Below are positions 27,386 to 36,797 of a stretch of DNA of 64,000 bases, piece by piece. The stretch is from an uncultured Alphaproteobacteria bacterium (GTDB lineage Bacteria > Pseudomonadota > Alphaproteobacteria > RF32 > CAG-239), in assembly GCA_910584385.1 (NCBI GenBank), contig CAJUAK010000004.1, positions 67,747 through 131,746 of the forward strand, in the 5' to 3' direction. A model generated the notes under the pieces. That model worked only from the letters and a program-made list of their open reading frames with translations, did no database searches and had not been told where the DNA came from. Position 1 is the first letter of the stretch. Each line of letters starts with the position of its first letter. The position numbers were made by a program, and so were the translations under genes.

Positions 27386-29153
27386 ACTGTGCGTTATATA
27401 AAGAATTGTAAACGCCGTTTTCAATTGACAGCAACTCATTATGCGTGCCGGTTTCAACAATTTCGCCATTGTTAAGCACAACGATTTTGTCAGCATTCTG
27501 AATTGTTGACAGGCGGTGGGCGATAACAAAAACAGTCCGGTCATTCATCAGGTTTTCGATTGCTTTTTGCACAATGGCTTCCGCTTTATTGTCCAACGCG
27601 GACGTTGCTTCATCCAAAATGACAATCGGGGCATTTTTAATAAATGCGCGCGCAATAGCCATCCGTTGTTTTTGCCCGCCGGAAAGAAGCGTTCCCCTTT
27701 CGCCGATGTCAGTATCTAACCCGTTTTCCAGCCCCGCGACAAAGTCATCAAGATAGGCCATTTTCAAAGCTTCGTTAATTTCTTCCTCCGTGGCATTTTC
27801 CTTGCCTAAAAGGATGTTTTCACGAATGGTGCCAGAGAACAAGAAATTATCTTGAAAGACCACGGCGATATTTTCTCTTAAAGAATGGACGTCAATATCC
27901 CGGATGTCTTTTCCGTCAATGGAAACTTTCCCTGACGCGACATCGTAAAAACGCGGTAAAAGGTTAATAATCGTTGTTTTGCCGCCGCCGGAATTGCCGA
28001 CAAAAGCGGTTGTCGTTCCGGAAGGAATGTCAAGATTGATGTTTTTAAGAACCTTTGTTCCCGGAATATATTCAAAATCGACATTCTCGAAACGGATAGA
28101 TTTCTGGCAGCCCGGAAAAGCCGCCGCATTAGCTTTATTGACGATGTCAGATTCCATGTCCAGCACATCGCAGACACGCTCGATGGCCATAAAAGAGAGT
28201 TGGACAGCGTTATAATTTTTTCCGAGGTTTTTAATCGGCGTATAAAGCATAATCAATGCGGTAATAAAGGAAACAAAAGCGCCGCTGGTAATGCTGCCGT
28301 TGACAATCAAATAGCTTCCGTATCCGATAACGGCGGCAACGCCCACAGAAACCATAATATGCATCATAGGTGTCATCCAGGCGGTGCGCTGAACCATTTT
28401 AATGCCCAGCCGGAAGATTTTGCGCAAAGTGCCGTCAAATTTTGCAAACATCCTCTGTTGGAGGTTGTAGGCGGAAATCGTTTTGCTTCCGGAATAGCTT
28501 TCATTATATTGCGAAATAACGGCAGCGCCTTCTTTAACGGTCTGGGCAACAATATTTTTAATCATGCGCCGTACCTGCGCCAGCGGCAGAAGCGCCAAGG
28601 ACAAAACCAAAATGGCAATAATCGACAATTGCCAGGAATTATAGATAAGCACGCCGATTAAGGATAAAGATGAGAAAATCCGGGAGGTAAAAAGGCGCAC
28701 ATTTTCCAACAAGCCGCTGCAAGCCGTGTCTGCATCCGTAGCAAAACGCTGGATGACAATGCCGGAATTGTTCGCGTCAAAAAAAGCGGCCGGAAGCGCC
28801 AGAAGTTTTTTATAAAGGCTGCGTTTCAAATCCATGGTGATTTTGCTGCCCACCCAGGCATTCATATAAGTTGCCGCGTAGTTTAAAATGCCCTGCACAA
28901 TGGTGAACCCGACAATCAACAAAGGGATATAGGCCGGAGAACGCGCGGATTTATCCACCAGGACAATATCCATATAAGGCTTAAGCGCCAAGGCGATAAC
29001 AGCATCTAACGCGCCGATGGGAATGCAAAGCAAAACGGCGAAAATAGCGCGAAACAAATAAGGCTGCACGTAAGGCCACATCCTTTTATAATGGTCGGAG
29101 AACTTCATTTGTTTGGGGTCGTTAGCCGGTGCCAAATGGTAATTAAAATCCAT
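27366..29153 (-). CDS. msbA: MsbA-type lipid-A/lipid exporter ABC half-transporter
   Basis: 595-aa half-transporter with six transmembrane helices (about 30-320) fused to one ATPase domain. Walker A is GNSGGGKTT (about 388-396), the signature is LSGGQKQRMAIARAF, Walker B is IVILDEATSALD and the H-loop is VIAHRLSTI. Length and order fit MsbA, which flips lipid A-core to the periplasmic leaflet; a general lipid or multidrug exporter cannot be excluded. It begins one base after the DUF1294 gene's stop. It is convergent with the patatin gene, overlapping its end. Confidence 0.87.
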   Translation of the reverse strand: MDFNYHLAPANDPKQMKFSDHYKRMWPYVQPYLFRAIFAVLLCIPIGALDAVIALALKPYMDIVLVDKSARSPAYIPLLIVGFTIVQGILNYAATYMNAWVGSKITMDLKRSLYKKLLALPAAFFDANNSGIVIQRFATDADTACSGLLENVRLFTSRIFSSLSLIGVLIYNSWQLSIIAILVLSLALLPLAQVRRMIKNIVAQTVKEGAAVISQYNESYSGSKTISAYNLQQRMFAKFDGTLRKIFRLGIKMVQRTAWMTPMMHIMVSVGVAAVIGYGSYLIVNGSITSGAFVSFITALIMLYTPIKNLGKNYNAVQLSFMAIERVCDVLDMESDIVNKANAAAFPGCQKSIRFENVDFEYIPGTKVLKNINLDIPSGTTTAFVGNSGGGKTTIINLLPRFYDVASGKVSIDGKDIRDIDVHSLRENIAVVFQDNFLFSGTIRENILLGKENATEEEINEALKMAYLDDFVAGLENGLDTDIGERGTLLSGGQKQRMAIARAFIKNAPIVILDEATSALDNKAEAIVQKAIENLMNDRTVFVIAHRLSTIQNADKIVVLNNGEIVETGTHNELLSIENGVYNSLYNAQFKQKNA

Positions 29154-29154
29154 T

Positions 29155-29595
29155 TTAGATAAATCCTAAATATTTTAAAATGATATAAACTGCTGCAAAT
29201 TCCATAAAAATCATCAAATAAAACATATGCATGAAGCTTTTTTTGGAAGTTTTGTGGTGGAAAAGCTTTTGGGCGACTAAAGCGCCAAACCATCCGCCTA
29301 AAAATTCCAAGCTGTGCAAATTCATTTCTGAAACGCGCCATCCGCCTCTTACGGCGGCCTTCTTGTCATGGTAATAGGCGAAAAATGTTACAATATTAAT
29401 AGAAAGGAGATGAAGCACGACAAAAAACAAAAGCGTTTTTGTTCCGAAAATTTTTGCGCGGATGCCATAGACATTTTCAAGATAATAAGCCAAAGCAATC
29501 ACCAACACGGCGTGAAGAATATAAAAATTATTGCGCCGGAGCGGCTGAAACAAAAACATCATTCCGAACAAAAGCACGGCATAAGTGATAACCAT
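29155..29595 (-). CDS. DUF1294 membrane protein
   Basis: 146-aa membrane protein with about four helices. The C-terminal half is the DUF1294 signature: NIVTFFAYYHDKKAA, then WRVSE, a GGWFGAL glycine turn and HHKTSKKSF. The function of DUF1294 proteins is unknown. The start at 29595 is chosen because AAGGA lies about eight bases upstream; the frame continues to a TTG eight codons earlier that has no ribosome binding site. It is immediately upstream of msbA and probably cotranscribed. Confidence 0.85.
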   Translation of the reverse strand: MVITYAVLLFGMMFLFQPLRRNNFYILHAVLVIALAYYLENVYGIRAKIFGTKTLLFFVVLHLLSINIVTFFAYYHDKKAAVRGGWRVSEMNLHSLEFLGGWFGALVAQKLFHHKTSKKSFMHMFYLMIFMEFAAVYIILKYLGFI

Positions 29596-29740
29596 AACAG
29601 CATTCCTTTTTTCAAACAAAAGCCAGTCTAAAACAAAATTAAATAAAAATCAAATAGTGAATAAGTAAAAAAATATGTTAGGTAAAAAGCAAAAAAACTT
29701 TATACTGCAAATATAATGCTTAAGCAGGAAGGATATCTTA

Positions 29741-30229
29741 ATGAAAAGATTTTTTATAATCCCCGCGTTTCTTCTGATTTCGGCATGTGCCCAGGAGGCG
29801 GAACGCCCCGTATATCAATATCGCAATTCTCCGGCAATTTCTGAAAACGGCATAACGCCGCAGGTTTATTCGATTGCCGCCGGGCGGGCGGTCAACAAGT
29901 TTCTTGACGGCACAAAAGTGGTCTATGAGCAACAGCCGGCACCGACCTTATATATAAAGGAAATTGTCAAGGCTGATGAAACGCTGCCTGACGGATTTTA
30001 TTACGCCGATAAAGTTGCCCGCCGGATTATTGAAGCTTCCCGCAGTTATCGCCTGGTTAATAATATTAATGACGCCTCCTATTATCTGGATGTCTGGGTT
30101 GACCGCCCGTCTCCGGAGGCTCAGGAACTGACATACACATTGGTGCTGAATTCGGCTGGTGGCGCAGAGCTCGGACAATGGAGCGAAACGTTAAAGCGCC
30201 TTCGCAATGATGATAATAGCTGGTGGTAA
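29741..30229 (+). CDS. lipoprotein with LpoB-like domain pattern
   Basis: 162-aa lipoprotein: the signal peptide ends in lipobox ISAC with C16. The mature part has the strand-helix-strand pattern LYIKEIVKADETLPDGFYYADKVARRIIEASRSYRLVNN followed by YYLDVWVDRP in separate strands, reminiscent of the GNA1162/LpoB fold of envelope lipoproteins; this is a pattern resemblance, not a firm hit. AGGAAGG precedes the ATG, and a TATAAT box lies about 24 bases upstream (29712-29717) without a good -35. Its stop overlaps the next start (TAATG), so both are one operon. Confidence 0.75.
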   Translation: MKRFFIIPAFLLISACAQEAERPVYQYRNSPAISENGITPQVYSIAAGRAVNKFLDGTKVVYEQQPAPTLYIKEIVKADETLPDGFYYADKVARRIIEASRSYRLVNNINDASYYLDVWVDRPSPEAQELTYTLVLNSAGGAELGQWSETLKRLRNDDNSWW

Positions 30230-31164
30230 TGTTTTTATTCGGCTTTTTTATACTATCTTTATTTCCGTTTTCCGCTTTTGCCCAAGAGGTGCTTGTTGAC
30301 GATGCCGCCCTTGATGAAAATGTTACGGCGGTTTATGGAACGGCTTGCGAAAACATCCGGGCGGGGGAGGCAAAATCTTCGGCCCGTGTCCGCGTAACGG
30401 ACAAGGCGTCATTTCTTGCCGTTCAGAAAATTAACGGGTTGGAAGAATTTAAAAAAGAAGTCAATGATCACGATTTTAATGTGATGGTTTATAATTTGGT
30501 TGACAATTACCTTGAGGATATGGCGGTGCGCACAACCAGCCAGAATGATGAAAAAATCTGTGTCGAGGTTACCGGATATATTCAAAAAAACAATATTGTC
30601 AAATCCATAAATGAAACGTTGCAGCAATCGGCGGCGCCTGATGAGGAACAAGAATTTGAAACCAATCCGGAGCTGGAAGAAATAATGACGGCGGCAACGG
30701 AGAAGTCAAAGCCCGAAACAACTCAAGAAACGGCGGATGTCCGCAAAATTTATTTGGCGCCGGTACAATTTTATAACGACAGCCAGTCAGAAGCTTATCA
30801 TCCGCTGTTTGAGGAAATTTTTGCGGATACGGGGTTGGCTTTTGCGGCGGAAGAAAAAAATGCGGATTATGTCATAAGGCCGAAAGTCCTTCGCGCGAAA
30901 GTAGATCCGATAAACAAAGATACGTCGCGTTTGCAAATGGTTGTTTCCATGGAACTGGAAAGCAAAGAAAACGGGCAGACAACAACCAGCCATCAAAACA
31001 GGTTTGTCTTGTTTACGGCAGATTCTGGAGAGCAGGAAGCGGCGCGCAAACTCCTGTCAAAACTTTTTTCAAAGGCCGGAGACGAGTTAAAGGAAAAAAT
31101 TTCTCAAAATGAGCAAAAACAGCTGCCGGGGCTTCCGCCGGTCATAACGCCGGCCTCCCGTTAA
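30229..31164 (+). CDS. periplasmic protein partnered with the upstream lipoprotein
   Basis: Unrecognised 311-aa exported protein with a signal peptide ending near SAFAQ. An N-terminal domain (about 30-130) opens TAVYGTACENIRAGEAKSSARVRVTDKAS, in two parts resembling the start of FlgT-like or dksA-independent envelope proteins only in general pattern. An acidic linker (about 140-170) follows, and then a C-terminal alpha/beta domain (KIYLAPVQFYNDSQS and NADYVIRPKVLRAK) similar in pattern to the lipoprotein encoded before it. The ATG at 30229 overlaps the upstream stop; a GTG two codons earlier is less likely. Its stop shares a TTAA with the convergent gene's stop. Confidence 0.72.
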   Translation: MFLFGFFILSLFPFSAFAQEVLVDDAALDENVTAVYGTACENIRAGEAKSSARVRVTDKASFLAVQKINGLEEFKKEVNDHDFNVMVYNLVDNYLEDMAVRTTSQNDEKICVEVTGYIQKNNIVKSINETLQQSAAPDEEQEFETNPELEEIMTAATEKSKPETTQETADVRKIYLAPVQFYNDSQSEAYHPLFEEIFADTGLAFAAEEKNADYVIRPKVLRAKVDPINKDTSRLQMVVSMELESKENGQTTTSHQNRFVLFTADSGEQEAARKLLSKLFSKAGDELKEKISQNEQKQLPGLPPVITPASR

Positions 31165-31985
31165 AATCCCCATTCTTCAGGATTGTATTGCGATTTGGGC
31201 AAATCTTCGGGAACCGCAGGAGATTGCTTGCTTTTATATAATGCAGGATGTTCCGAAACCATTAAAACCCGAACGGAAATGTTGTTAATGCGCGGCTGGT
31301 TGATTGAGGCATAATAGCTATCAATTTTTTTGTTGATATACCGTTCAAACTTTCCGCCGTTATCCGCGTCTTGATTGGTGTAAACCACCGTTTCCATTTC
31401 CGGAAATCCACGGTCCGTATAAAAGAAGTGTTTATAGGCCAGTGCCTGTTCATGGCTGGTTTCAAAAATAATTTTCATAACATTGGAGAAGTTGTCTTCT
31501 TTTTGATTCTGGCGGTAATAGTTCAAAATTTCGCCAAGAACCTTATTGCTTTTTTCTTCAGGCGCCAGGTGCTGTACTTTTGTAAGGTTAAAGAAATTCC
31601 CCTGTTGCAAGGCAAATTTTTCCAAGGCCCGTCCAAACAGGGCATATGAAGCTTCAATATTATTGTAACGGGGATGAAGCAAAATCTCAACCATATCTTT
31701 CAAGCCGAGGTTTATAAGGGTGTCAATATAGGAAGCTTCGTATTCCGGCGCCAGCTGCCCGCCCATTTCCCAAATTTTTTGCGCCTGAAAAACCGCTTTT
31801 TCTTTGTTTCCGAGCATGGCAAGCGCTTGCAGATAAGTTATATGGCCTGGAAGCGAAACCGGAAAATCGTTTAGCCCTTTTATCGCGGCCTTTTCAAGCT
31901 CCTGAATGCGTTGGGTGCGGTAATAAGGGGTTTCAAACAATTCGGCCATGATTTTTCTGAAATATGAATCAGCTGTTTCACTCAT
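31161..31985 (-). CDS. hypothetical helical-repeat (TPR-like) protein
   Basis: 274-aa soluble, mostly alpha-helical protein without signal peptide. Residues 30-150 show helix pairs of TPR type (TYLQALAMLGNKEKAVFQAQKIWEM and YIDTLINLGLKDMVEIL). The C-terminal third is less regular and ends in a proline-rich acidic tail. The start at 31985 has AGGAG seven bases ahead; longer in-frame starts run into dtd. It is the last gene of a minus-strand run tyrS - SpmAB-like - dtd - this gene. No family recognised. Confidence 0.75.
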   Translation of the reverse strand: MSETADSYFRKIMAELFETPYYRTQRIQELEKAAIKGLNDFPVSLPGHITYLQALAMLGNKEKAVFQAQKIWEMGGQLAPEYEASYIDTLINLGLKDMVEILLHPRYNNIEASYALFGRALEKFALQQGNFFNLTKVQHLAPEEKSNKVLGEILNYYRQNQKEDNFSNVMKIIFETSHEQALAYKHFFYTDRGFPEMETVVYTNQDADNGGKFERYINKKIDSYYASINQPRINNISVRVLMVSEHPALYKSKQSPAVPEDLPKSQYNPEEWGF

Positions 31986-31995
31986 CATCCATCTC

Positions 31996-32433
31996 CTATT
32001 TTTCAAGTAAAAATGTCGCCGGCCCGTCATTAATGAGGGCAACCTGCATATCCGCCTGAAAGACGCCTGTTTGGACGGGAATACCAAAATCTTTCAAATG
32101 CGCCACGGTTTCTTCATAAAGCTCTTTGGCCAGCGCCTGTTCGGCCGCCAGGCTAAATCCCGGGCGGTTGCCATGCGATGTGTCGGCGGCAAGCGTAAAC
32201 TGGGACACGACCATGATTTCGCCGTGGACATCCATAATATTTAAATTCATTTTTTCATTTTCATCATTGAAAATTCTCAAATTTGCAATTTTTTTTGCCA
32301 ATGCAGCCGATTTTTCAGAGCTGTCCCCTTTTTCAACGCCGAGCAGCACTAAAAAGCCGTGCCCGATTTGCGAATGGCATATATCATTTATCGTAACGCT
32401 GCAATTTTGAACACGTTGGATTAAAGCCTTCAT
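31996..32433 (-). CDS. dtd: D-aminoacyl-tRNA deacylase
   Basis: 145-aa DTD enzyme that removes D-amino acids (and glycine from tRNA-Ala) wrongly attached to tRNAs. Both signature motifs are present: SQFTLAAD and the Gly-cisPro loop NDGPATF near the C-terminus. It starts MKALIQRV, the usual N-terminus, with AGGAGGG just upstream. Downstream of tyrS in the same strand run; tyrosyl-tRNA synthetase is a classic source of D-Tyr-tRNA, so the proximity makes sense, although the linkage may be incidental. Confidence 0.95.
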   Translation of the reverse strand: MKALIQRVQNCSVTINDICHSQIGHGFLVLLGVEKGDSSEKSAALAKKIANLRIFNDENEKMNLNIMDVHGEIMVVSQFTLAADTSHGNRPGFSLAAEQALAKELYEETVAHLKDFGIPVQTGVFQADMQVALINDGPATFLLEK

Positions 32434-32444
32434 AACAGCCCTCC

Positions 32445-33671
32445 TTAGTAAAAAGCATAAGCAAATAAAATTGCCGCAGCGATTCCCGCCGCATCGGCAA
32501 TTAAAGCGCAAGGCAAAGCGGAACGGACTTTTGATATTTTAACGGCGCCAAAATAAACGGCCAAAACATAAAAAGTAGTCTCCGTTGAACCTTGGACAAT
32601 GCAGGAAACAAAAGCAGGAAAACTGTCCGCCCCGTAAGTTTGCATCGTTTCAATCATCATGGCGCGTGCGCCGCTTCCTGACAGCGGTTTAATGAATGCC
32701 GTGGGCAGGGCGGGGACAAAACCGTTATCTATCCCCATGAAAGCGGCAAGTTTTGAAAAAGCGCCGGCACATGCATCCACAACGCCGGATGTGCGCAGCA
32801 TGGCAATAGCCGTCAACATGGCGACCAAATAAGGTATAATGCGTATTGCAATGTCAAAACCTTCTTTTGCGCCGTTGATAAATGTGTCATAGACATTAAT
32901 TTTTTTGCAAAGCCCGTAGAAGATAAACAGAAAAACAAATGCGAAAATGATAAAATTTCCTGCCGTAGCGGCGATATCCAGGCGTTTTTCCGCAGGAATG
33001 CAGAAAAAGCCATAGGCAATAAGGATAAGGAGTGTCAGAAATCCCAAAAGATAAGACAAAACCACCGTATTAAAAATATTCAGTTTCTGTACCAAGGCAA
33101 CGCTGAAAAAACCGGCAAGGGTAGAAACGGACGTCGCAAGCAAAATCGGGATAAAAACGGCAGCCGGCCGAACGGAGCCCAATTCCGAGCGATACATTAA
33201 AATTGTTATGGGCAGCAAAGTTACGGCGGAAGCATTGATAACCATAAACATGATTTGCGCATTGGAAGCCGTGTCTTTTTTAGGGTTGAGTTCCTGAAGC
33301 TGTTCCATGGCTTTTAAGCCCATGGGCGTTGCCGCATTATCAAGGCCGAGCATATTGGCGGCCATATTCATGATAATGGAAGACAAGGCCGGATGATTTT
33401 CGGGAACCTCCGGCATAATCCGCTTAAAAAAGGGATAAAGCGCTTTTGAAAGCCCGTTAATCATGCCTGAGACTTCGGCAATTTTCAACAAGCCCAGCCA
33501 AAGGCAAAGAATCCCGGTCAGGTTGAGGCAAATTTCAAAAGCGGCTTTTGCAGAAGAAAATAAGGAAAGGCTCATTTCATTCCAGATTTGCACATTTCCG
33601 CCGATAAAAGCCTGCCAACAGGCACTGATGAAAGCGGCAATGAAAAATCCAGCCCAAATCAGGTTCAACAT
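32445..33671 (-). CDS. SpmA-SpmB-like nucleoside-recognition membrane protein
   Basis: 408-aa polytopic membrane protein with about ten helices, in which two Gate (nucleoside recognition) domains are joined: an SpmA-like N-terminal half (LDNAATPMGLKAMEQLQ near residue 112) and an SpmB-like C-terminal half (IKPLSGSGARAMM and QGSTETTFYVLAVYFG). Firmicutes encode them as separate sporulation proteins SpmA and SpmB; fused forms are common in non-sporulating proteobacteria. The transported molecule is unknown. A strong AAGGAG site precedes the ATG. It sits between tyrS and dtd on the same strand with gaps of 17 and 11 bases. Confidence 0.92.
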   Translation of the reverse strand: MLNLIWAGFFIAAFISACWQAFIGGNVQIWNEMSLSLFSSAKAAFEICLNLTGILCLWLGLLKIAEVSGMINGLSKALYPFFKRIMPEVPENHPALSSIIMNMAANMLGLDNAATPMGLKAMEQLQELNPKKDTASNAQIMFMVINASAVTLLPITILMYRSELGSVRPAAVFIPILLATSVSTLAGFFSVALVQKLNIFNTVVLSYLLGFLTLLILIAYGFFCIPAEKRLDIAATAGNFIIFAFVFLFIFYGLCKKINVYDTFINGAKEGFDIAIRIIPYLVAMLTAIAMLRTSGVVDACAGAFSKLAAFMGIDNGFVPALPTAFIKPLSGSGARAMMIETMQTYGADSFPAFVSCIVQGSTETTFYVLAVYFGAVKISKVRSALPCALIADAAGIAAAILFAYAFY

Positions 33672-33688
33672 GAGCCTCTCCTTTAAAG

Positions 33689-34939
33689 TTAATATAACAG
33701 GCCGTGTTTTTTCTTGCCTTGTGAAAGCTTTACTTCGCCATTAACAATATCTGCGGCGCTCAAACGGTAATTTTCGTCATTGACAACCTTGTCATTAATT
33801 TTAAGGCCGTTTTGCTTAATCAGGCGCCGGGCTTCGCCTTTGCTCTCGACAAATCCGATTGCCAGAAAGGCATCCAACACGCCAAGCCCTTCGATTTGTT
33901 CCACTTTGACCTTGGGAAGCTCGCCGCCGGCCACGCCTTGTTCAAAGACTTTGACGGCGGTTTCCTGAGCGGCTTTGGCTTCGCTTTCGCCGCGGCAGAT
34001 TTTTGTTGCTTCAAAGGCCAAAACTTTTTTGGCTTCATTAATTTCCTGATCCTTGAGGGCTTCCAGCTTTAAAATCTCTTCCATCGGCAGGTCAGTATAA
34101 ATGCGCAGGCATTTGCCGACCTCCGTATCGCCGATGTTGCGGAAATATTGGTAATAATCATAAGAAGAGAGTTTTTCTTCGTTAATCCAAACGGCATTGC
34201 CTTCGGATTTGCCCATTTTTTTGCCGCTGGCATCTGTAATAATCGGGCTGGTAAAGCCAAAGAGTTCCACATCCATCTTGCGGCGCCCAAGCTCTGTCCC
34301 CGAAGTAATGTTCCCCCATTGGTCAGAACCGGCAATTTGTGCGCGGCAGCCGTATTTTTTATAAAGTTCGCAAAAGTCATATCCCTGGAGCAGCATGTAG
34401 TTAAATTCCAAAAAAGACATCGGCTGTTCGCGTTCCAAACGGGATTTGACGCTGTCCATGGTCAACATGCGGTTAACGGAATAATAAGTGCCGACATCCC
34501 TTAGGAAGCCCAAATAGTTAATGTCTTTAAACCAATTCCAGTTATCTTCCATAACAGCATCTGTCGCGCCGTTCCCAAAATTCAAAAACTTGCTGAAAGA
34601 TTTTTTCAGTCCCTGATTGTTATGTGCCAAAACCTCCTCGCTTAAAAAGGGGCGGAGCTTGTCTTTTCCGGAAGGGTCGCCGATTCGCGCCGTGGCGCCG
34701 CCAACCAGTGCAATAGGCTTGTGCCCGCACTTTTGAAACCAGCGCAGCATCATCAGCGGAACAATATGCCCCACATGCAGACTGTCTCCGGTCGGGTCTG
34801 AGCCAAGATAGCCGACAGCAGGCTTTCCGCTTTTTTCGCAAGCATATAAATAATCATCAAAGCCCTGTTCATTTGTGCATTGATTATAAAATCCGCGTTC
34901 CTGCATTATATTCATAAATTCTGACTTAAACTGACTCAT
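33689..34939 (-). CDS. tyrS: tyrosyl-tRNA synthetase
   Basis: 416-aa class I synthetase. The HIGH motif is HVGH (55-58) and the KMSKS motif is KMGKS (241-245); QIAGSDQWGN forms part of the tyrosine pocket. A C-terminal S4 RNA-binding domain (about 345-410, EARRLIKQNGLKIND) is present. The start at 34939 (MSQFKSEF) has AAGGA eight bases upstream; 22 further in-frame codons upstream lack a ribosome binding site and would run into the shared tyrS/anmK intergenic region. It heads the minus-strand run that includes dtd and is divergent from anmK. Confidence 0.97.
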   Translation of the reverse strand: MSQFKSEFMNIMQERGFYNQCTNEQGFDDYLYACEKSGKPAVGYLGSDPTGDSLHVGHIVPLMMLRWFQKCGHKPIALVGGATARIGDPSGKDKLRPFLSEEVLAHNNQGLKKSFSKFLNFGNGATDAVMEDNWNWFKDINYLGFLRDVGTYYSVNRMLTMDSVKSRLEREQPMSFLEFNYMLLQGYDFCELYKKYGCRAQIAGSDQWGNITSGTELGRRKMDVELFGFTSPIITDASGKKMGKSEGNAVWINEEKLSSYDYYQYFRNIGDTEVGKCLRIYTDLPMEEILKLEALKDQEINEAKKVLAFEATKICRGESEAKAAQETAVKVFEQGVAGGELPKVKVEQIEGLGVLDAFLAIGFVESKGEARRLIKQNGLKINDKVVNDENYRLSAADIVNGEVKLSQGKKKHGLLY

Positions 34940-35023
34940 TTCTCCAATCCTTAAAATATAACAAATTCTTAAGAAGTTTATCATAATATTCCAACAATGC
35001 AACAAGGGAGTTAATATTTTACC

Positions 35024-36130
35024 ATGGATGCTATCAAGCCGGTTTGGTCGTTGGGAATTATGAGCAGCACATCGTTAAATGGCGCGGATTTGGCGTTAAT
35101 CCGCACAGACGGCGTTGACGTTAATGAATTTGGCCCGGTCCGAATTTTCCCTTACGAAGAAGAATTGCGCCAAAAAATCCGTTCTCTGCAGGGAAAACCG
35201 GATTTCCCGGCGTCATGGAAGCAGGAATTGGACGGAGAACTGACGGCTTTCCATGCCCGCTGCGTTGAAGAATTTCTGGAAGATTCGGAAATCAGGCCGG
35301 AAGTCATCGGCTACCATGGCCATAGCCTATACCACAACCCCCGGGAACATTGCAGCCTGCAAGCTGGCAGCCCGGAACTTCTGGCAAAATTAACGGGAAT
35401 AAAAGTCATCAGCCGTTTTCATCAGGCGGATATGCTGGGCGGCGGGCAGGGCAACCCCATGGAAGCCCTTTATGTAAACGCCCTGACGGCGGATATGGAA
35501 AAGCCTTTGGCTTTTTTGAATTTGAGCGGTATTTCTTCATTGGTTTGGATTGGCGCAAACGGGGAAACAATGGGCTTTGATGCCGGCCCCGGCAATGCGG
35601 CGATTAATGATTGGGTATATAAACATGGCAATATGCATATGGATTATAACGGCAAGCTTGCCATTACCGGCAATATCCACCCCCAAATTCTAAATACGCT
35701 GATGAAACATAAGTATTTCGGGATGTATCCGCCCAAAGCGATAGACCGCGATTATTTTAAAGAAAAGCTTGAACATTTGGAAGGGCTTTCGCTGGAAGAC
35801 GGAGCGGCGACCGTAACGGCATTTGTCGCCGAAGCTGTTGTTTACTCAATGGCCTTATATCTTCCGGAAGCGCCAAAACAGCTGATAATTTGCGGAGGCG
35901 GCACCCAAAACCCGACTTTGCTGCGTTTTCTGCGGGTGCGCTTGCCGCATGTCGAAGTTAAAACCGGAAGCGAAGCCGGCATTTCCTGCGAAGGATTTTC
36001 CGCGGCAGCTTATGCTTTTTTGGCGGTGCGCAGCCTGAACCATATGCCTTTGAGTTTTCCCGGCGTTACCGGTGTCGCGGAGCCGCAGATGGGCGGGGAA
36101 ATTTTTGATTTTGTACAAAATAAGGCTTGA
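35024..36130 (+). CDS. anmK: anhydro-N-acetylmuramic acid kinase
   Basis: 368-aa sugar kinase of peptidoglycan recycling that converts 1,6-anhydro-MurNAc to MurNAc-6-phosphate. The catalytic aspartate is in FDAGPGN (D186), the phosphate loop GGGTQNP is at about 291, and the length is normal. The N-terminal nucleotide-binding loop deviates: it reads GIMSSTSLNGAD (11-22), where the family has GxMSGTSxDGxD, so Gly becomes Ser and Asp becomes Asn. It is divergent from tyrS with 84 bases between, a pairing common in proteobacteria. The ribosome binding site (GGGAG) is rather far from the ATG. Confidence 0.92.
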   Translation: MDAIKPVWSLGIMSSTSLNGADLALIRTDGVDVNEFGPVRIFPYEEELRQKIRSLQGKPDFPASWKQELDGELTAFHARCVEEFLEDSEIRPEVIGYHGHSLYHNPREHCSLQAGSPELLAKLTGIKVISRFHQADMLGGGQGNPMEALYVNALTADMEKPLAFLNLSGISSLVWIGANGETMGFDAGPGNAAINDWVYKHGNMHMDYNGKLAITGNIHPQILNTLMKHKYFGMYPPKAIDRDYFKEKLEHLEGLSLEDGAATVTAFVAEAVVYSMALYLPEAPKQLIICGGGTQNPTLLRFLRVRLPHVEVKTGSEAGISCEGFSAAAYAFLAVRSLNHMPLSFPGVTGVAEPQMGGEIFDFVQNKA

Positions 36131-36155
36131 TTAGACGAAAAATCTGTGCTATATA
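36127..36155 (+). promoter_or_regulatory. putative promoter of the 36195 lipoprotein gene
   Basis: TTGATT (36127-36132), a 17-base spacer and TATATA (36150-36155) preceded by TGC as an extended -10. It starts at the anmK stop codon and lies 40 bases before the lipoprotein ATG. Confidence 0.55.
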
Positions 36156-36194
36156 TTTTGCAATTCACGTGATTATTATTTAATTAGTATACCT

Positions 36195-36791
36195 ATGAAA
36201 GCAAAAATTTTTTCATGCTGTATTGTTATTGCCTTTTTGGCTTGCATTTTCAGTTGCGGACGCAAGCAGGTTAATCCTTTTGAAGAGCGCGCCCTTCATA
36301 TTGCCAAAGAAGTTGAGTCAGACACGACGGTTTATTTCCTTTTGGAAAAAGGCGCCATTAAGAGCTGGCAGGACGATTTGCATTACGGGCACGATCTGGT
36401 CTGGATGAGCGAGGAAGGTGTTCCTTATGCGTTGGTTCTGCATCCGGAATATGTCCGCAGCGTTTTTCAGGACGACAAAGGCGGCTATGTTGACTTTTTC
36501 AACGGAAAAAGGCTGACTGTTGTTTTTATGCGGCAGACAGACACTTATCAGATTGATTGGGTACCGATTGAAAATTGTACGATTTCCATTCCCATGGCCG
36601 AAGGCGAAAAAGCGGAAATCCTGTCCCTCCTGCCGGATGTAAAGAAGTCTGAAATCCGGTGGAAAACAAACTTTGGCAGGGTAATCGTTGCCGAGATTGA
36701 CAATGCAGTCGTTAATTTTGATGAGGCAGGATTATCAGTCTCTTTTGCGGAAACCGGCGCCAAGCTGATTTTTGATTTTTCTGCCGTCTAA
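36195..36791 (+). CDS. putative lipoprotein of unknown family
   Basis: 198-aa protein with a lipoprotein signal peptide (lipobox IFSC, C21). The mature domain is mostly beta-strands with alternating acidic turns, with no recognised motif. A good promoter and a strong terminator bracket it, so it forms its own transcription unit between anmK and ileS. No function can be suggested. Confidence 0.75.
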   Translation: MKAKIFSCCIVIAFLACIFSCGRKQVNPFEERALHIAKEVESDTTVYFLLEKGAIKSWQDDLHYGHDLVWMSEEGVPYALVLHPEYVRSVFQDDKGGYVDFFNGKRLTVVFMRQTDTYQIDWVPIENCTISIPMAEGEKAEILSLLPDVKKSEIRWKTNFGRVIVAEIDNAVVNFDEAGLSVSFAETGAKLIFDFSAV

Positions 36792-36797
36792 ACCTCA

